Origin: Trichinella spiralis
Lineage: Eukaryota > Nematoda > Enoplea > Trichinellida > Trichinellidae
Reading direction: 5' to 3'
DNA length: 64,000 nt
Assembly: GCA_000181795.3 (NCBI GenBank)
Contig: CM012955.1
Span: 2,640,220 to 2,704,219 of the forward strand
Shown here: in pieces, positions 60,201 through 64,000 of the stretch
Numbering within the stretch: position 1 is the first letter of the stretch
How the letters are laid out: the number at the start of each line of letters is the position of its first letter
Notes under the pieces: model-generated
Database searches by the model: none
The model's input: the letters and a program-made list of their open reading frames with translations, nothing else
Told to the model about the DNA's origin: nothing
Program-made: the position numbers and the translations under genes

Positions 60201-61982
60201 TGTAGTATGTGAATTGTGATTTATATTCATATTTGTGGATTGATAATTTATGTTTAAAAAGAAAAAAGTGAAATAATGTACATTTGAATAATTTTTACAG
60301 TTGGGAGCAATTCGTGATAGGGAGAAGCGTGCGGCTGAAAAGATGCGCTTGAAGAGGGAAGAATTCTTAAAGATGGAACGTGAAGGGACGTTTCGAGCGG
60401 GAAAATCTGTGATTTTGCAAGGTTTGGAAAAACAGGTGAGAAATCAATAAGTTGAACAAGTTGTTAAAATCATTATCTGAAGAAGAGATTGAAAGTTCGG
60501 ATGATAAAATTGGTACACAAAAAAAATTAGCAGATAGAAAATTTACACACACACACAGAATGAAATAGTATTAAATTAACCAATTGTTTAGTCAAATACA
60601 GTGGGAGAAGAAAGTCGTCAGAATGCCAATGAATTGAAAACTAGCGAAAAGAACCGGGACTGTTCTGGAGATGAAACGCGGTCGAGGCGCATAGATAATA
60701 TACTGAGGATTGCTCTAGTAGCGGTTGAGCGGCTTCTAGCTATTTTCGATATGCGCATGCTTTTGACCAGGATGTTGGAAGACGCTATGAAGGATATTGA
60801 CCAAAGAGGCCATTTGGAGCGTTCAGAAAATACGAATATTTCCGAAGAGCAGCAGCAGCAGCAGCAGCAGCAATTGAACGAGCGTCAACAGTGCAGAGGA
60901 GAAAATGATTTGCCTGAAATATCCGAGAGGGAAAGTTGCAAGCTTGGACAAGAAGAACAAGACAAAAAGCCGAAAGTGGAAGAGCTGACAAAAGAGATTG
61001 CGGTTTGTAGGTTGGATGACGAACGTTGCCAGGGAAATTGCAAGCTTGAACAAGAAGAACAAGACAAGAAGCCGAAAGTGGAAGAGGAGCTGACAACGAA
61101 TATTGTAGTTTGTTCGTTGGATGATGAACGCTATCCATTGTGCAGACCAAATGTAGAGGAAATAAAAGGTGGTAAATTTTGATTTGATTTATATATTTTT
61201 TTTCACTTGTTCTGGTGAAAAAGAGTTTGACGACGTCATTGGGAATTTGATCATTTTTAGAAATGACGTGGAATGAATATTTGGTGCTGTTGAAGGAGGA
61301 TTTGGCGCACAGTTGTTTGGAAGCGCATCGAGATCCAGGTGCGGAAATTTATTTCCTTATTGAACCTGTGATTCGAAATGAGAAGAGGGAAATTTTAATT
61401 TTCAAATCAACACTGCCATCCGCGTCAACATTTGCATCATCTTTTGAACAACCTCCGGCAGTTCATCAAGTAGAAGTGAAATATAAGAGTGCGCTTTTTG
61501 TAGAACCAGACGGTCGCTCAAGAAGGCATCAGTGCAAATTTACGTACCGCAACGATTTGGTTCGATTTCTTCCTCCAAATGCCAGTGGAAATTTGCCGGG
61601 AAAAAACTTTCAAACTTGTGGAATGGAACCGCCGGACGACATTCCAATCACACTTTTTATTGGTGTTAAAAAGACAATTGATAATGGCTCAGAAATGTAT
61701 ACGTGTATTGTCGAGCTTCACGAATTGGTGCTATGTAGAAAGCCTTTTCAACAAAAATCGCCAAAATTGATCCAAATTAAAAATCAGCCTGCTTTTCAAT
61801 TTGCTACTCTTCGTTGCTCGACTAAAAGTATTGCAGGATTACCTCATTTGTCTACAATTCCTGAAAATGGGGAAAGTAATAACATTTATTATAATGATAA
61901 ATTTTTTTTCTGTTTTTGATCAACTAATATTTAAGATAATGATGACGTCAACGACAACGATGGCAGTGAGGATCAGCCGTGA
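57247..61982 (+). CDS. Divergent eIF3a paralog with a novel C-terminus
   Basis: Fourteen exons (57247-57292, 57340-57661, 57715-57937, 58190-58330, 58388-58605, 58725-58890, 59145-59342, 59402-59518, 59650-59862, 60067-60204, 60301-60435, 60592-61168, 61261-61875, 61936-61982) join in frame to about 1051 residues. Exons 1-10 mirror those of the eIF3a gene at 9.9-15.3 kb in length and phase. In exon 7 a hand count gives 45/66 identical residues (e.g. [17 protein letters not shown]), and in exon 8 24/39. The PCI-bearing N-terminal half is thus kept, and it could contact eIF3 partners. After exon 11 the long coiled coil is largely gone, leaving a relic resembling RMLEDA. A poly-Gln run, a duplicated charged segment and an unrecognised ~205-residue region take its place. 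No stop or frameshift is seen. The downstream exons could conceivably be a separate gene; continuous phase argues for one gene. Expression is unproven. Confidence 0.8.
60848..60870 (+). repeat. Coding (CAG)n/poly-Gln tract
   Basis: About eight CAG/CAA codons in exon 12 of the eIF3a-like gene, giving a run of about nine Gln. Confidence 0.85.
60934..61135 (+). repeat. Imperfect ~102-bp coding tandem duplication
   Basis: Two copies in exon 12 of the eIF3a-like gene. TTGCAAGCTT starts at 60936 and again at 61038. Each copy encodes CKL(G/E)QEEQDKKPKVEE, a short spacer, then V(C)x(L)DDER. Copy 2 has an extra Glu codon. The copies differ by few substitutions, so the duplication is younger than the gene's split from eIF3a. 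Confidence 0.85.
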
Positions 61983-63930
61983 TAATATTATCTCTCTCTC
62001 TCTCTCTCTTTCTCTGTATGCGTGTGAACTATCGGTGAAAGGATATGGTGTATGATAAATGAAGCAATCCACCATTCCATTCTACTACCTTCTTTTTAGA
62101 TATTACTTTTAGTTTTTTATGGTATTTTTAAATGCATTTTAAATGTATATTTTTAAAGCAGTTCGATTGTGAATTCTCAATTCATCTTTTTTATTATTAT
62201 ACTACTTATATGTTATTTATATTCTTGCAATGTTTTTATTATTTTGTTTTTTTTTATAATCTCAGATTGAGTGCGAGAATTGATATAGAGAATGTTTGAA
62301 CTGAAGAAGCACAGCTTCGTTTATCTGTGCTTATGTTATGATCCAGAACACACGTCGAACACCAAAGCAGTTTATTTGTTGCAGATCGTTTTGGTGGAGG
62401 AAAATGGATCAATTTTTGAAATGCTTGTACACTTGAAACTGGGATTATTAATTAAATTATTTTTATTTTTTTGAATTGTACAAAGTTGCTCAACTGTATA
62501 CAACAATGCGAAAGTGTTTGATTGAAGTGAAAAAGTTGAAAGTGAAGAAGACTAAGGAAGAAGCAGCTTGAAATTTCTAGCTGTCGCGTAATTGTATAAA
62601 ATGATTATCCGTTTGATTTGGGGCTTTATTTTTTTTTATCTTTAGTCTTTGAACGCTTTGAAACAAAGTCGATAACAACGGAGTAAGCAAGCTTGTCTCG
62701 TCTGTTGAAGAATCCAAGTGCTACAGCGCATATATAAACACGCATGCATGTTTATCATTTGTCATGATAGCTTTTCATCAGAATATAAGTGGCGCAGAAT
62801 TTAATGAAATTAAAACAAGCAAACAAACAAGAAATATTAGCATAAAGTGGTTTGTATTATTGTTGTTGTATACTGGTTTTCAGTTGTTTATTGGTTCAGT
62901 TTCAATGCGTAGTAAATACATGGTGGCACAACTGTGCTGTGGGAAGTTTCTTCGACGAAAATTCAGTCAGTCGGTCATACATTAGCAGTAGTATTAGTAG
63001 TAGTTCACGGATATCTTTGATTCAATTAATAAACAAATTCAATTCCCCCTCCCTCCCCCCCCCCCCCATTTCATTTTTCAGTGTTGTTGACAATGCTTAC
63101 CTTTTTCCACGCCTGAATCACGTCCCACGTGTCACTACTTCCTTCCTGTACAACACGCATGTGACGTTATCTAAAATCAGATTTCTCGAATATTATTTGA
63201 TAAACCACTGTTTTTATGTTTAATTTTTTTTAATACACGTTTCACTTGACTTGTGCGTCATTGTCGGCTTGCTTATCGCAAAGTGGCCGGTGACATGAAG
63301 CAAATTGGCGGTATTTTCTGCTCGCTTTTCCAGATCGTCATTCAACTGAGTTGTTTTTTTATTTTTTTAAAATGTTTTTTATTCATAATTTAAATTGTTT
63401 ATTTGTTTACTTTTATGTTCTTTCTTGATTTTTTTGTGGTCAACCGACTTGTAAGTCATGAGAGGTATTTTGGGTTTTTTTGTTCAACTCAATTGCGTTG
63501 TGTTTAATATATTTTTTTTTGCTTTTCAACCTTCCCCATGTAAAGTTCGACCAGTGAGAAGTGGATTTGTATTTGTGAAAATTGATTTTATTTGAAATTG
63601 TGATAGAAAAAGCAAGAGCAGTTTTGAAGAAGAAAAATTAACAATAATAATAATAATAATAGTGTGAAAATGTGCTGTTTTGCATATTTTGTGGGTGTTG
63701 TTCAATTTCGTTTAATAAGTAAGTATTGTTGTTTGTGTATGTGTGTGTATGTGTTGAATTGAAATTGAGATAAATTATAAAGTGGAAAATAAAATTGAAA
63801 ACAATTTGTTGAAATGCATCAAATGGATTCAATGTATCACTTCCGGGTCGATCAGTTTTGCATTTTCAATCGAATCAATCAATAATGAATCAGCACATTT
63901 CCAATCCGAAACAAGATTCACCACATCGAA
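61983..63930. other. 3' flank of the eIF3a-like gene and intergenic DNA
   Basis: AT-rich sequence with a (CT)n tract at about 61991-62010, a poly-C run near 63052-63067 and long T runs near 63350 and 63510. No coding region is supported. Confidence 0.5.
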
Positions 63931-64000
63931 TAGTACAGTATAGTATCGGATAGTATAGTATAGTGCAGTGTAGTGTAATATAGTGTGCTGTAGTATAGTA
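63930..64000. repeat. Degenerate TAGTA/TAGTG pentamer repeat at the window edge
   Basis: The last 70 nt are a run of TAGTA, TAGTG and variant pentamers (for example TAGTATAGTATAGTGCAGTG). It continues beyond the window. Confidence 0.75.

Noticed and set aside
57247-61982. Interpretation of the eIF3a-like locus as a pseudogene
   Set aside because: No stops or frameshifts across 14 exons, phases conserved, and similarity concentrated at family-conserved residues; kept as a gene, though expression is unproven.
62292-62474. 60-codon plus-strand frame downstream of the eIF3a-like gene
   Set aside because: Preceded by a clear stop in the eIF3a-like gene and lacking any homology; probably 3'UTR or intergenic.

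Overview
The window is nuclear DNA from an animal, most likely a nematode. The evidence is AT-rich intergenic and intronic sequence, many short introns (about 40 to 400 bp) with T-rich 'tttcag' acceptors, abundant simple repeats, and single-copy metazoan genes such as lin-41/TRIM71, macoilin, BLTP2 and eIF3a. I could not pin down a species. Nothing bacterial, viral or plasmid-like is visible. Exon coordinates were derived by hand from splice consensus, reading-frame continuity and remembered family sequences. Within each gene whose exons I worked out in full, the exon phases close exactly.

Layout: 1-3590 holds about 2.8 copies of a diverged ~1.28 kb tandem repeat. 6288-7428 (+) is a class B DnaJ/Hsp40. 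9919-15255 (-) is a 14-exon eIF3a gene. 19671-25200 (-) is a 12-exon macoilin gene. 28001-28672 (-) is a small KIAA1143-family gene. 32996-37242 (+) is lin-41/TRIM71, with a 3' region rich in short repeats up to about 39.1 kb. 39349-43088 (-) is an SLC22-type organic ion transporter. 44268-54753 (-) is BLTP2/hobbit, a bridge-like lipid transfer protein. 54971-55999 (-) is an intronless ZIP zinc transporter just upstream of BLTP2. 57247-61982 (+) is a second, divergent eIF3a-like gene. The rest is AT-rich intergenic sequence in which I see no supported gene.

The most interesting locus is the eIF3a-like gene at 57.2-62.0 kb. Its first ten exons match those of the eIF3a gene 45 kb away almost exactly in length (46/46, 223/223, 141/141, 218/218, 198/198 and 117/117 nt), so it is an old DNA-level duplicate with its introns, not a retrocopy. 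It stays open through all splice junctions, but the long coiled-coil and RNA-binding tail is replaced by a poly-Gln/charged segment with an internal duplication and an unfamiliar ~200-residue C-terminal region. It may encode a specialised or regulatory form of the eIF3 scaffold subunit.

A second locus of interest is lin-41. It carries four perfect let-7 seed complements within 280 nt of coding sequence, whereas its 3' region shows only bulged, wobble or offset matches and two CTAC-repeat arrays. Other points are operon-like spacing of the ZIP and BLTP2 genes, and simple repeats in introns oriented so that transcripts read (UUG)n, (UUUG)n or (UG)n next to splice sites.
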